Source: Dama dama (lineage: Eukaryota; Chordata; Mammalia; Artiodactyla; Cervidae). From it: a stretch of 64,000 nucleotides of DNA. This document shows, piece after piece, positions 32,891 through 43,604 of this stretch. Within the stretch, counting starts at the first letter, position 1. Every line of letters starts with the position of its first letter. The translations under genes and the position numbers were made by a program. The DNA is taken from positions 12,276,001 through 12,340,000 of the forward strand of contig NC_083714.1 in the NCBI RefSeq assembly GCF_033118175.1. Reading direction: 5' to 3'. The notes under the pieces are model-generated. The model worked only from the letters and a program-made list of their open reading frames with translations. It ran no database searches and was not told where the DNA came from.

Positions 32891-34810
32891 CCTAGGACAG
32901 TGCTAGAACACTTAATACAGATTTGCTGAAAAGAGTAACAAACTGCTTGAGATGCACTGGGATATAGAGTCCTCTGATGATTTTACCAGTGATAAAGCTA
33001 TTGGTTGGCAGATAGGTGAACTCATACAAAGCAGGGCATCTTTAGTGCTTCCTGATGATGATCTAGGAACCAGCTATCAAAGGGTAAAAAGCCCAAGCAA
33101 ACAAAATCCTCTCCAGTCACCCTAGAGAGCTTTATACTTTCAGTCCATATCACCAGGGGGTCCCAATTTTCTCTTGAGACTAATTTGATAAATGCATTTG
33201 AGGAGAAAAGTATTAATGACTGATAATGTATTTAATGCCTGATCCCATCTCAGATAATGGCTGCACTTAGAGACCCTTCAATGGAGAGGTGAGGGATTGT
33301 CAGTGTAGGTATTAACAGAATTGGTTAGGGAGATCTAGTCTTGGTATTTCATCATGTCCTTCACCTCACACCCCAAAAATGAATAGGGCAAAAAGTAAAA
33401 ATTGGGGCATTAGGATTTTTCACCACACAATGAGGCAAAGTGCACAAGGTCACAGTAGGCACTAGAGTCCTGTTCTTTGCCTTCCTCTGCAGTGCTTTCT
33501 GCCTTCCATGACACTCCACCTCCTCCCTTTCTGGAGCCTTCAGTGTGTATATAACGTACAGTTCATGATTAAAATGCCCTCCACTGCACAGTTCAATGTA
33601 GGTTGTGGTGACATGAAAAACATGACACTTGAAGTATCAATACTTCAAATCCAAACAACTCTAAATTCGAGGCTATGTTTATTGCAATGGGTCAACTATC
33701 CCCAGGCTGTGGAACTGCGTGAATGAAACTCCAGGAGTACAGAATGCCATCCCACTCCCATCTCTGTTCAGCAGGAAGTCCAGAGGATCTGAGAGAGAGC
33801 GCCAGCTGGCCAAGCCAGGAAACTATAAATTTCCAAACAATTTCCAATTAGCTTTAAAGTATCCGCTCTCTATAGAGCACTGCCTTTTACTTCAAGTCTT
33901 TGGGGGTGGTGGTAAAGGAGCTCTGAGAGCTGGAGGCCAGAAAGACCCCCAACAGCTCCCTGAGAAATGGACAAATGAAAAAAATAGCCCTCCACTACAA
34001 AGTGGCGGATGTGCAGTGGGCAAACATCCTGAGATGAACTCTTTACCTATCTCAATTCTTCTTGGCTAAAGTCTATGAAATAATTAATTCCAGCCCCCTT
34101 GTCATCACTTACATGATCTAGAGAAGTTCACGGGCACTGATGACAAGGCTGTCAACCTTTCCCTACAGTGCCATTCCTTTGTGTGCATGGGCTCCCCTTC
34201 CAGTCTGCAGTCTGGCCTCTGGAGGACAGAGGCCTTTGTCTCCAAAATCCCTCCCTCCACAATACAATCAGGGCTTAAGTGACTCCCTGGGCCTGTAGAA
34301 CCAGTCACAATGCCCCACGCTTCCTGCCCTGAGAGCCCAGAATTCATGACCGTGCAGATAAATGAATTATACACTTGGCCAGAGATTAAGCCTGGTCCTT
34401 TGTACAGCAACCTCTGAGGTCTGGGGGAAGATTTGACCTGTCAGGATCTGTGTTCATTCTGCCTTGATGAGAGGCAGAGCAAAGCGGTCCTGGCTGTACA
34501 ATCCCACACCCTGGGGTGTGATAATCAGCAAATTGCAGACAAGGAATTGGCTATTGCCTGATTCTCATTGTCCGGGGCCCAGGCTGAACCAGTTCAGTGG
34601 CTGGCAGGAGGTTTTTCTGACTCCAGATGGCAGACCTGTGTCTTGCCAAGGCAACCAAGGAAGAAGAGCATCCTGAGTAGTGCCAGCTCCAAAGAGGTCA
34701 CAGAGAAGTTCCAAGAGGCTGAATTCATGGAGCTAAGTCTATCCAGAATCCCACATGGGGACTGAGGCAGAAGGGAAACTTGGCTATGAACTCTTGTTGC
34801 CTTGGTTTTC
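32891..34810. other. Unclassified, repeat-poor sequence
   Basis: About 1.9 kb without a clear repeat. Open frames reach 116 codons (33719-34069) but have no known motif or gene-like context. The 34811-34865 segment that follows is the other member of the 55-bp duplicate. Confidence 0.4.
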
Positions 34811-34865
34811 AACCCAATGACTTAGGTAGAACTGGGAGACTGAGAGAATCAACCAGTGCCCCTGC
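34811..34865 (+). repeat. Probable source copy of the 55-bp duplicate
   Basis: Identical over 55 bp to 32100-32154. The flanks here show no direct repeat or element end, so this looks like the donor and not the recipient. Confidence 0.75.
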
Positions 34866-34989
34866 TCACAAATTGCTACTTCAAATCTATTCCTTAACAT
34901 GTCAGCTGAGTAGCCTACAAATGTGAGTCACTTAAAACCCAAACATCTTCAGGTGACCAGGGGTTTTTGGATGCCAAATAGGAGTCGTT

Positions 34990-35280
34990 TGTTGTTTGAA
35001 AGGTTAACACTCTTGTGTTGGCTAACTCTTCATGTCTCTGTTCAGATGTCTCTAGTTCAGAAAGACCCATCACAATGTCCATCAGATCCCCTTATTATAG
35101 CCTCTAACCACACACGTAAATTTGCTTTCATTGCACTTGTCATTTTTAATTATCTATATTTAATTTACTCATCTCTTCAACCAATATTTATGACACATTT
35201 ACTGGCTCAGTTATAGGCTCTGCAGATACAACAGGCAAAAATCTCTGCCCTCATGTAGTTGACATCATAGAAGGGAGCTA
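34990..35280 (+). repeat. Possible old L2-related sequence
   Basis: 'cactcttgtgttggctaac', 'tctctgttcagatgtctcta', then 'caaccaatatttatgacaca' and 'ctgccctcatgtagttgaca' resemble ancient mammalian interspersed repeats. Family assignment is uncertain. Confidence 0.35.
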
Positions 35281-35330
35281 GAGATACAAAAGTAATGTTG
35301 TGTTATATACTAAGTAATGTAGGTATATAA

Positions 35331-35530
35331 GTGTTAGTCGCTCAGTTGTGTCCCACTCTTTGCAACCCATGGACGGTAGCACGTCAGGCTCCTCTGTCCA
35401 TGGAATTCTCCAGGCAGGAATACTGGAGTGGGTTGCTATTCCCTTCTCCAGGGGATCTTCCCAACCCAGGAATCAAACCCGGTCTTCTGCATCTTAGGCA
35501 GATTCTTTACCATCTGAGTCATCAGGGAAG
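35331..35530 (-). mobile_element. Bov-tA SINE
   Basis: Antisense Bov-tA starting 'gtgttagtcgctcagttgtg' and ending in the head 'taccatctgagtcatcaggg'. Confidence 0.9.
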
Positions 35531-35725
35531 AAAATAAAGGTCCAAACATGAATTGGCATGCAAAAACATTTTTGAAAGTTGTTATACTGGTCAACATAAA
35601 TTCTTATAGTGTACAGGAGTGAACTAATTATGTTTTTTCTTTTTTTTTCTAGTTCAAATAAATCTGATTTTAACCCATCTGATCTTAACAAAGTGATCAC
35701 ATAAGCAAAGGAAATAATCATCCTT

Positions 35726-36011
35726 ATAGCTATATCTGCTGCTGCTGCTGCTGCTAAGTCACTTCAGTCATGTCTGACTCTGTGCGACCCCATAGACAGC
35801 AGCCCACCAGGCTCCCCCGTCCCTGGGATTCTCCAGGCAAGAACAGTGGAGTGGGTTGCCATTTCCTTCTCCAGTGCATGAAAGTGAAAAGTCAAAGTGA
35901 AGTCGCTCAGTCATGTCCAACTCTTAGTGACCCCACGGACTGCAGCCCACGAGGCTCCTCTGTCCATGGGATTTTCCAGGCAAGAGTACTGGAGTGGGGA
36001 TAGCTATATCT
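35726..36011 (-). mobile_element. BOV-A2 SINE with (GCT)n tail and target-site duplication
   Basis: Antisense Bov-A dimer with a (GCT)n tail at about 35738-35756. A perfect 12-bp direct repeat (atagctatatct) lies at 35726-35737 and 36000-36011. Confidence 0.95.
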
Positions 36012-36114
36012 ACTATCTGTTAAATAACAAAAAGTGCTCACTTTGCATTGTGTTTATACCTCTATAATAACATTTACTCCTCTGAATTGTGATTGTTAAT
36101 CTCTTGTTAATCTC

Positions 36115-36230
36115 TTGTGATTGTTAACCTCTTCTGCCACTAGGTAATGAGGTACTTGAGGGCAGAGTCCATGTCTTATTCATATTCATTTCCCTAGAAC
36201 ATGGCCACAAAATATTTGTTGAAATGAGAG
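36115..36230 (+). repeat. L2 3'-end remnant (tentative)
   Basis: 'gaggtacttgagggcagagt', 'ccatgtcttattcatattc' and 'aatatttgttgaaatgag' match the end of L2. Confidence 0.5.
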
Positions 36231-36302
36231 TCCTGGACCATGTCATAGGTACTGAGGCCACTGAATGATTTTAAATAGCCCAGGAACCAAGTAAAAACAG
36301 TT

Positions 36303-36460
36303 GTCGTTGTTGTTTAGTTGCTAAGTCATGTTTGACTTTTTTGCGACCCCATGGAATCTAGCCTGCAAAGCTCCTCTGTCCACGGGATTTCCCAGGCAAG
36401 AATACTGGAGTGGGTTGCCATTTCCTTCTCCAGGGGATCTTCTTGACTCGGGAATCATAA
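36303..36460 (-). mobile_element. Truncated Bov-A/Bov-tA SINE
   Basis: An antisense Bov-A body starts with 'gttgttgtttagttgctaag' and stops in the region joining the tRNA head ('cttcttgactcgggaatca'). Confidence 0.85.
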
Positions 36461-37644
36461 GGGATCTAGTTTATGCTTATGGATTAAATTAGATTCCGTA
36501 TATGTGTATACAATGTAACTGTTACTACAAATACTTACAGATTTAAATTTATTTCAAAAAATGCAAAGCATATATGACAAAATATTAACACTTGTTATTT
36601 CTGGTTGGTGGGTTTACATGTTCATAGTTTTCTGTGTTTCTTTAAAATTTTCAAAATAAAGAGAAATTACATTATTTAAAAAAGAGAGAGAGAGAATGCA
36701 TCTATTTCTGTGAAGTCAAGTTTAGGCTAGAACAGAACTAGAATCCCTACTTCTTTCCTAAGCTGGAGATGTCCTTGTCTGATTCACAAGCCCTTCCTCA
36801 GCCCTTGGAAATTTTATTCTAGGATTTGTGGGTTCTTGTGGGCCCTATTTTCTAGAGAACTCATTAATTTATTAATGTATTTATTAGAGCTTACAGTAAA
36901 TCTTTTATGTAATGAGGACTCTTATGGTAATTTTGCACTGTGCAAATTTACAAATTGTAAGGTTCATTGAGGCTTATGGGGAAAACCCTTATTGATGCAA
37001 ATCTCTCTAGATTGTCAGAGGCAACCTTCCTGTCTCATAAGACAGAGTCACTTGCAGATGATGGAAAATCTTTCTTTGCTGTTTGAGGACTCAGTGGCTT
37101 CTGAGTTATTATCCAGTAGATAATTTTCCATTGTTTGAGACTATTTTTTTGGAGGTGTAGGACATAGACTAAATGAGCAGGGGTCCCAGGATTCTACCTG
37201 GAGGCTCCTTTCTTTTCTGGGTTATATCCCTGACTTCTCAGGTCATTTTAATTTATATGTGATTCTTCCTAAAAGAGGAATACCACAAATATCCCAGATA
37301 GCAGAGATTCTGGCCTGTTAAGATTTTACTGAGCACTTCAGTGGGCATACCTCATTTAAGGGAAATGGTTTTTACTCTATCATTTTCTCCCCTAAGATGG
37401 ATGCAGTAGGGATTCAACAAAAATCCTCCTAGACAGTTGTAGTTGATATCAGGAGCCTTTTGTCATTTGGTTTGAATGAACACATTCTGAGTCCCAAAGA
37501 ATGTGACACTTTGGTTTGCTAACATGCAAGGGAAATAATTGATTCCTGTCTAGGGAAGAAAAAAAGCTGAGATCAATCAACTGTACATGTTATATGCCAT
37601 TGATTTGAGGCTGAAATGTCCATTTTACACAGCTCATACACTTC
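36461..37644. other. Unclassified AT-rich sequence
   Basis: No gene. Part of 36540-36665, ending 'ttcaaaataaagagaa', may be the 3' end of an old transposon. Confidence 0.35.
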
Positions 37645-38035
37645 TCTACATCTTGCTCAATGTTATGTGGAAGCCTGGATGGGAGGGGAGTTCGGGGGAG
37701 AATGGATACATGTATGTCACTTTGCTGTTCATCTGAAACTATTACAACATTGTTAATGGGTTATGAAAAGAAAAACCGAAAGTGTTAGTTGCTCAGTCAT
37801 GTCTGACCCTTTGCAACCCCATGGACTGTAGCCCACCAGGCTCCTCTGTCCATGGGATTCTCCAGGCAAGAATACTAGAGTGGGTTGCCATGCCCCTCTC
37901 CGGGGGATCTTCCTGACCCAGGGATCCAACCCGGGTCTCCTGCATTGCAGGCAGATTCTTTACCATCTAAGCCAGCAGGGAAGCCCTAATCAGTTATGCT
38001 CCAATGTAAAATAAAAAGTTAAAAAAAAACCTCAA
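37645..38035 (+). mobile_element. Artiodactyl L1 3' end, split by a Bov-tA
   Basis: Sense L1 3' UTR: 'cttgctcaatgttatgtgga', 'ggagaatggatacatgtatg', 'gaaactattacaacattgtt', resuming after the SINE as 'agttatgctccaatgtaaaa' and an A-rich tail. Confidence 0.82.
37754..37998 (-). mobile_element. Bov-tA SINE nested in L1, with target-site duplication
   Basis: Antisense Bov-tA (about 37766-37986) with complete head. The flanks taatgggttatg (37754-37765) and taatcagttatg (37987-37998) match at 10 of 12 positions. Confidence 0.9.
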
Positions 38036-38742
38036 ATTATTCTGACACGTTAAAGAAATACAAATATTTCCTAAAAGAAGGTCTGATTAAAAAAAAAAAT
38101 GGTGGTAACACCTGTGGGTACTCTGCATATAGCTACCTGTATGAGTTTTGCTTGTCTTGGGGAACTGAGGTGGTTGGAAGAGGAGTCAGAGCTGAGAATA
38201 TATCAGGATCATGGGACTGAGGTGGAAAGATGGTAGTGGGTGGGGAGATAGGAAGTTAAGCTTGGAGATTCTGTTTACTTTACCTTATCCAGGCAAATCC
38301 TGAACTTCTTAACTCCAGTGATGAAAAAGCAACAATGGAAAATGGTGCCTCAGGAAAAAAGCAAACCTGACCAAGTTTTGTATAAACCTTCCCCTAGATC
38401 TGCCACAGAAGCTTTCCAAAAATTGGATGGCTTAAGAAGGCTCTATCCCTCTTGAGAGCACTTACAAAGAACCCCCACTGTTGGTTCTGCTAGTTGCCCA
38501 AGCCACTTTGAGCTTCACAGGGAAGAAGAAAAAGGAAGGGTGCCTCAGAATGGTGGGGGCCTACTTCCTCAAGAGAGCTGTATGCAAAGTTCAGCTCTGA
38601 TGGCCTACTCTTTGAATTGGCCCAAGGAGAGGGTCTATGTTACCTAGAAAATTCTGTGTTAGTGCTCCACACAAAAATGTAAAACAGCATTTCACAAAGT
38701 GAGGGCTAGGATGCCCTTGGGGGTTGAAAGAACTTGAGAAAG
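38036..38742. other. Unclassified non-coding sequence
   Basis: No recognised gene or repeat. Confidence 0.4.
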
Positions 38743-38890
38743 GACTGATGGTCCGATACAGGTTTTTTTGGCCACACTGCACGGCATGAGGGATCTTACT
38801 TCCCTGACCAGGGACCAAACCCGTGCCCCTTGCAGTGGAAGTGTGGAGTCTTAATCACTGTGCCACCAGGGAAGGCCTAAGACTGATGGT
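38743..38890 (-). mobile_element. tRNA-Glu-derived artiodactyl SINE (CHR-like)
   Basis: Antisense head 'cactgtgccaccagggaag', tRNA-like box 'accagggaccaaacccgtg' and T-run tail. Direct repeat gactgatggt at 38743-38752 and 38881-38890. Confidence 0.85.
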
Positions 38891-39755
38891 TCAATAAAGA
38901 GACTCACCCATAAATAGACTTCTCCCTTGCCAGCCTATGGCCTACCAAACAACACAGCATTCGGAGCCTCTTCTCTTACTTGCCCTTTTCTCCTCTATTG
39001 TCTAACTTTGTTAAGATCCAAGTTCTGTATGTGCCCTGAATCTGTTTTTTAGTTCTCTCTTGTCAGTGGTCTGCCAAGCTCACCCCGTTAAAAAGCCCTG
39101 ACTCTTTTTCTTCCCACGTTCATTTTTCACACTTCCTCCTAATTATCTGGCAGCCAGCACATTAGGCTTCTCTTCCAACTCTAAGCTCTTAGGACAACAA
39201 TCAACCACAGCCAAAACCCCTATGATATAACAACAGATGCTGTCACAGCCCTATAAAATCAGGTTAAATGACAAAACCTTGATAGAAAGTATTAGAGAGA
39301 CAGTTGCTATAAAGTCATCCTAAGGCAGGAGGAGAGGGTAGTGGGGCATTTCTTCCAAGAGGTAGTAAAGACGGTATCCTAGCCAAAGAGTTAGGAGACT
39401 TGGTCTCAGCTCAACCATCAGTTTCTGTATTTGAAAAGAAGGCTTATGAGTGACATCAGTCTTCTTTCAAAGAGGGATCTCCAAACTGCTGATGGCTTAA
39501 GGTGGTACATAGATATGTTTATTTTATTCTAATAGTTAAGCATATATTCTATCCTAAATTTGGAAAACATTGGTTTTCCATTTTTAGTTTCATTTTAAAA
39601 TAAATTTAGCCAGATAAAATCATGAACCAACCTAAAGAATAGCATTTAGTAAAATAATAAACACTACATACAGCAAGAATAAAGGTATTATGCAAACTTG
39701 GATTTAGTGAGGGATGGGCTAAATCAGTCTTACTGGTTCTAGCATTTGGGGCCAA
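38891..39755. other. Unclassified non-coding sequence
   Basis: No recognised gene or repeat. Confidence 0.4.
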
Positions 39756-39998
39756 TTAAACAATAATAGGGCTTCCTTTGTAGCTCAGTCAGTAAAGAAT
39801 CTGCCTGTAGTGCAGGAGAATTGGGTTTGATCCCTGGGTTGGGAAGATCCCCTGGAGAAGGAAATGGCAACCCACTCCAGCATCTTTACCTGGAAAATCT
39901 CATGGACAGAGGAGTCTGGCAGGGTGCAGTCCATGGGGTCACAAAGAGTCGGGCATGACTGAGCGACTAACACTTACTTACTTACTTAAACAATAATA
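39756..39998 (+). mobile_element. Bov-tA SINE with target-site duplication
   Basis: Sense Bov-tA, complete, with a (CTTA)n tail at about 39972-39986. A perfect 13-bp direct repeat (ttaaacaataata) lies at 39756-39768 and 39986-39998. Confidence 0.95.
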
Positions 39999-40009
39999 AC
40001 TAACAACTT

Positions 40010-40230
40010 ACAGCATTTATTATGTGCCAGGCATGTGCTAATGTACTAAGAATTATGTATATGAAATCACATAATCTCTACAACAACCTTATGAGGTAGG
40101 CATTATTATTATTATCTCTATTTTACAAATGAGGAAACTGAGGGTCTATGAACTTGCCTAACGCTACGCAACTTAAGAGTCAGAGCCAGGATTTGAACTC
40201 AGGCAGATTGGATGCAGAAGCCACAGTCTA
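40010..40230 (-). repeat. MIR SINE
   Basis: Reverse-complement MIR is clear: 'tattatgtgccaggcatgtg', 'ttttacaaatgaggaaactg', 'gagccaggatttgaactcag'. Confidence 0.8.
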
Positions 40231-40237
40231 TATCAGC

Positions 40238-40430
40238 ACTTCTCAAAGTGTGGTTCTTGGACCAGTAGCATCCATGTCACTTGAGAACTTGCTAGAAACT
40301 CAAATGATTAGATCCCCATCCCTGATACTGAATCAGAACCTCTGGGAGGGAGGTTCAATAATCTGTGTTTTAACAAGCCATGCAGGTAACTCTGACACGC
40401 AAACTCACACTGGAGTGTGCACCACACTGT
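40238..40430 (+). repeat. MER5A-type hAT fossil
   Basis: 'cacttctcaaagtgtggttc', 'actgaatcagaacctctggg', 'aataatctgtgttttaacaa' follow MER5A order. Confidence 0.8.
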
Positions 40431-41120
40431 AATGCACTAGCCTGAACCAATGGCAGCAAGTGTAGGATGATGGGAAAGTAACTTGGATGGCAAACTGAGG
40501 TAGAGTGAAGGTTGATACAAGATTAGAGTGAAGGTTGATACAAATTAGAGAAGCCTGGACATGTGTGATAGCAGAAGGGAAGGAGTCAGATTACGGATGG
40601 ATTATGGAAACAGAGGAGAAGAGGAAGAAAGCAGAGCAGCTTGGGGTCACAGAGGACAATGAGGATGGCTATCTCTTGAGTACTGGAAATGACAGAAATG
40701 GACCCAGGGAAGAAACCAATGCTTTTGATTTTTTGCTCATATGACAAAAAAAAAAAAAAAAAGATTAATAGATTTTAGTGATGGTGCAGGGGAACTGACC
40801 AGCTTTTGAGGCAAGAGATGACTGATTCAAACAAACTCCTGTGAGCCACTGACATAGGTGAAATAATATTTACTCACAATGTTTAGGTCATAGTAGCAGC
40901 TGGAGATGAAGATTTTCCAATGAACCAAACCCAGTGATTATTGGGTTTTGTGGCAGCCATGAAAATGTGCCACTCAGGTCTCTTGCTTTGGGGGGCATAA
41001 TTGACAGATGGCTGTAGCTGCTGATCTCTGAATCCATCACCACATTTGAGCCGAGGTCATGCTTACATCAGGCAGTTCCCAGACAGTGGCTGAGCATGGC
41101 AAGAATACTAAGGTGGGCCC
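40431..41120. other. Unclassified sequence with poly(A) run
   Basis: No gene. An A run lies near 40745-40762. A short internal direct duplication ('gagtgaaggttgatacaa') occurs near 40503-40545. Confidence 0.4.
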
Positions 41121-41357
41121 CTTCCTGTGAGATGGGCTTCCCAGGTGTCATAGTAGTAAAGAATCTGCCTGCCAATGAAGGAGACACAAGAGATGCAGGT
41201 TCGATCCTTGGGCTGGGAAATGGAGGAGGAAATGGCAACCTACTCCAGTAACCTTGCCTGGAAGCTTTCATGGACAGAGAAGCCTGGTGGATTACAGTTC
41301 ATAAAATCACAAAGAGTCAGACACAACTCTTTGACTGAGCACACACTTCCTGTGAGA
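41121..41357 (+). mobile_element. Bov-tA SINE with target-site duplication
   Basis: Sense Bov-tA between perfect 12-bp direct repeats (cttcctgtgaga, 41121-41132 and 41346-41357). A small deletion lies at the head-body junction ('gctgggaaatggagg'). Confidence 0.94.
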
Positions 41358-41589
41358 CAGAGGACTCCTCTCTGATGGGCAGCTTTGGCTTGAAAACTCC
41401 CTATTGACTTGGCTGAAACATTCTCAGAACTGTCCTGTAATCTGAGACTCTACTGGTCCAATCCTCTTTCCTTCCCTCTCTCTTTCAAAAGGGTCAGCCC
41501 TGTACTGTGATCTGACAGCCCCTATTTTCTCTGGGTCCCTTTCCTTTTTCTCTCATGGGCACCCAACTCAATAAACCTCTTGCATGTGT

Positions 41590-41808
41590 GTGTGCTCAGT
41601 CACTCAGTTGTGTCTGGCTCTTTGCAAACGCATGGACTGTAACCCACCAGGCTCCTCTGTCCATGGAATTTTCCAGGCAAAAATACGTGAGTGGGTTGCT
41701 GTTTCCTTCTCCAGGGGATCTTCCCGTCCCAGGGATTGAAGGCACAAGTCTTACATCTCCTGCATTGGCAGGTGGATTCTTTACCACTACGCCACCTGGG
41801 AAGCCCAA
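41590..41808 (-). mobile_element. Bov-tA SINE
   Basis: Antisense Bov-tA from 'tgtgtgtgctcagtcactca' to the head 'ctacgccacctgggaagccc'. Confidence 0.9.
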
Positions 41809-42230
41809 CCTGAAGAATTTCTAATGTCATATTGGAGTCTGCTTTATAGAGGTCCTAAGCTAACAAAGGATTCTTCCCCAACTATGATCTGCTATATGAA
41901 CAAAGATGTGCACTCTGCAGATATTTCAGGGTTGAATGGTTTGAGGCTAAGAGTAACTCACACTCTAAGGAGGTAAAGGGGAGTAGAAGTAGAGATTGTG
42001 ATAGCCTTAACCCCAGACCTTTACAACAGGGGACCTGCTTCATTCAAATTCCATCAGTAACATAGAGACAAATGTCAGGGTTTTATAAATTATAATTGGA
42101 AAGCTCACAGGTTTTGCTCTCTCTGTGAATTCCACAGGAAAAGCTCTGATACCAGGCCTTGAGTAATGTGCAAGGAGTCAATGATCTGAGTAGAATGGGT
42201 GGATCCTGGTGTGTGATGAGATGTATTATT
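41809..42230. other. Unclassified non-coding sequence
   Basis: No recognised gene or repeat. Confidence 0.4.
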
Positions 42231-42425
42231 TGCTCAGTTGTGTCTGACTCTTTGCAAACCTATGGACTGTAGCCCACCAGGCTCCTCTGTCTGTGGAATT
42301 CTCTAGGCAAGAACACTGGAGTGGGCTGCCATGCCCTTCTGCAGGGGATCTTCCTGACCCAGGAATCAAACCCAGGTCTCCCATGTTGTAGGCAGACTCT
42401 TTACCATCTGAGCCACCAGACAAGT
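42231..42425 (-). mobile_element. Bov-tA SINE
   Basis: Antisense Bov-tA with body 'agcccaccaggctcctctgt' and head 'ttaccatctgagccaccag'. Confidence 0.9.
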
Positions 42426-42898
42426 CTAAAGCATGTGACGTAACTTCCCTCTTTATTGATTGGAAGGTATCTGATTCCAGGTGAAAATGAGGCTGATGGT
42501 GACAGCAAGATGAGAAAGAAGAATGATCCGGCAAAAGCTGAAGGAGGTAATGTTGGCAGTGAGACTTTCGTTTTTTAAGAGTGTTGACTTCTACTACATA
42601 TACTCTTCAGGAGGGACCTCTTTGAGGCTAAATATCCCTGGGAGAAGTAACATCTTAGGAGTCAACATCTCAGAGGAGATAGTCTGCGGTACAGTTGAAA
42701 CAGAGCTCATTAGGGGTGAGCTATGGGGTCTCACTGAAGGAGGACTTGAGATAAATGAAAAAGGCCCAAATTTTTACAACTGTCTCTTTCCCACGTTTGC
42801 ACTGTTGTAGAGGACACTGACATTCTTCTCTGCCAAGAAAGCCTGAATGTCTGGCTTGTTTTCCCCTAGACCCAGGGTATGGCAGGAACCAAGCCAAA
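42426..42898. other. Unclassified non-coding sequence
   Basis: No recognised gene or repeat. Confidence 0.4.
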
Positions 42899-43059
42899 CC
42901 AATCTTTTTTTTTTTTTTTTGGTATATTTTAGTCCTTTGGCTGCACCACATAGTGTGTGGGATCTTAGTTCCACAACCAGGGATTGACCCATGCCCCCTG
43001 CATTGGCAGCACCAAGTGTTAACCATTGGACCACTAGGGAAGTACCACAAGCCAATCTT
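42899..43059 (-). mobile_element. tRNA-Glu-derived artiodactyl SINE (CHR-like)
   Basis: Antisense SINE with a long T tail (42905-42920), box 'accagggattgacccatgcc' and head 'ggaccactagggaagtac'. 'ccaatctt' on both sides is a probable target-site duplication. Confidence 0.83.
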
Positions 43060-43604
43060 GTAAAGAAAATTATAAGTTACTAGTTGAAGGTGTGTCTTCC
43101 TGTGGAAACTAGGGATCAAGGCTCTCTCACTTGTGCCTTCAGAAGAGCTGAGAAGCTTTGGACACACTAAAATTTACTTTACTGAGAGGATTATAAGGAT
43201 TATAATCAACTAACTGAAAAACAACTAATTGAAAGGATCATAAGCAACTAATTGCAGAAACAAGAATGGGATCTTTAAGATACAACAAAGTGTTAAAAAA
43301 ATGGAAAGATAAACTCTCTGATACAACTTGTGGTTTAGTGGGAATGTTCAATAGTGGGGAAAACTTTAGGATACAAACACACCTTCCACACAGAGGCACT
43401 GAATATTTGTTTAGAAACAGATGCACCTGGCAGTTAAATGATAATGCTATTAACCACAATTATACCCTTCTCCTGATTGTTCATTTATAGTCATTATACT
43501 ACTTAATAAATAATAAATGTGATTCTCACTTTGCAAATCATTTAACATTGCCAATCTAAAGAACCATTTAGATCATAAAGACAATCTAAAGAAGGGGTAA
43601 CTCC
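43060..43604. other. Unclassified non-coding sequence
   Basis: No recognised gene or repeat. Confidence 0.4.

Noticed and set aside
33719..34069. A 116-codon plus-strand frame in repeat-poor DNA
   Set aside because: No recognisable motif, signal peptide, splice context or codon bias, and a frame of this length is expected by chance in 64 kb.
35726..36011. Regularly spaced repeats resembling a small array
   Set aside because: The two units are the Bov-A monomers of a BOV-A2 SINE, not a CRISPR or satellite array.
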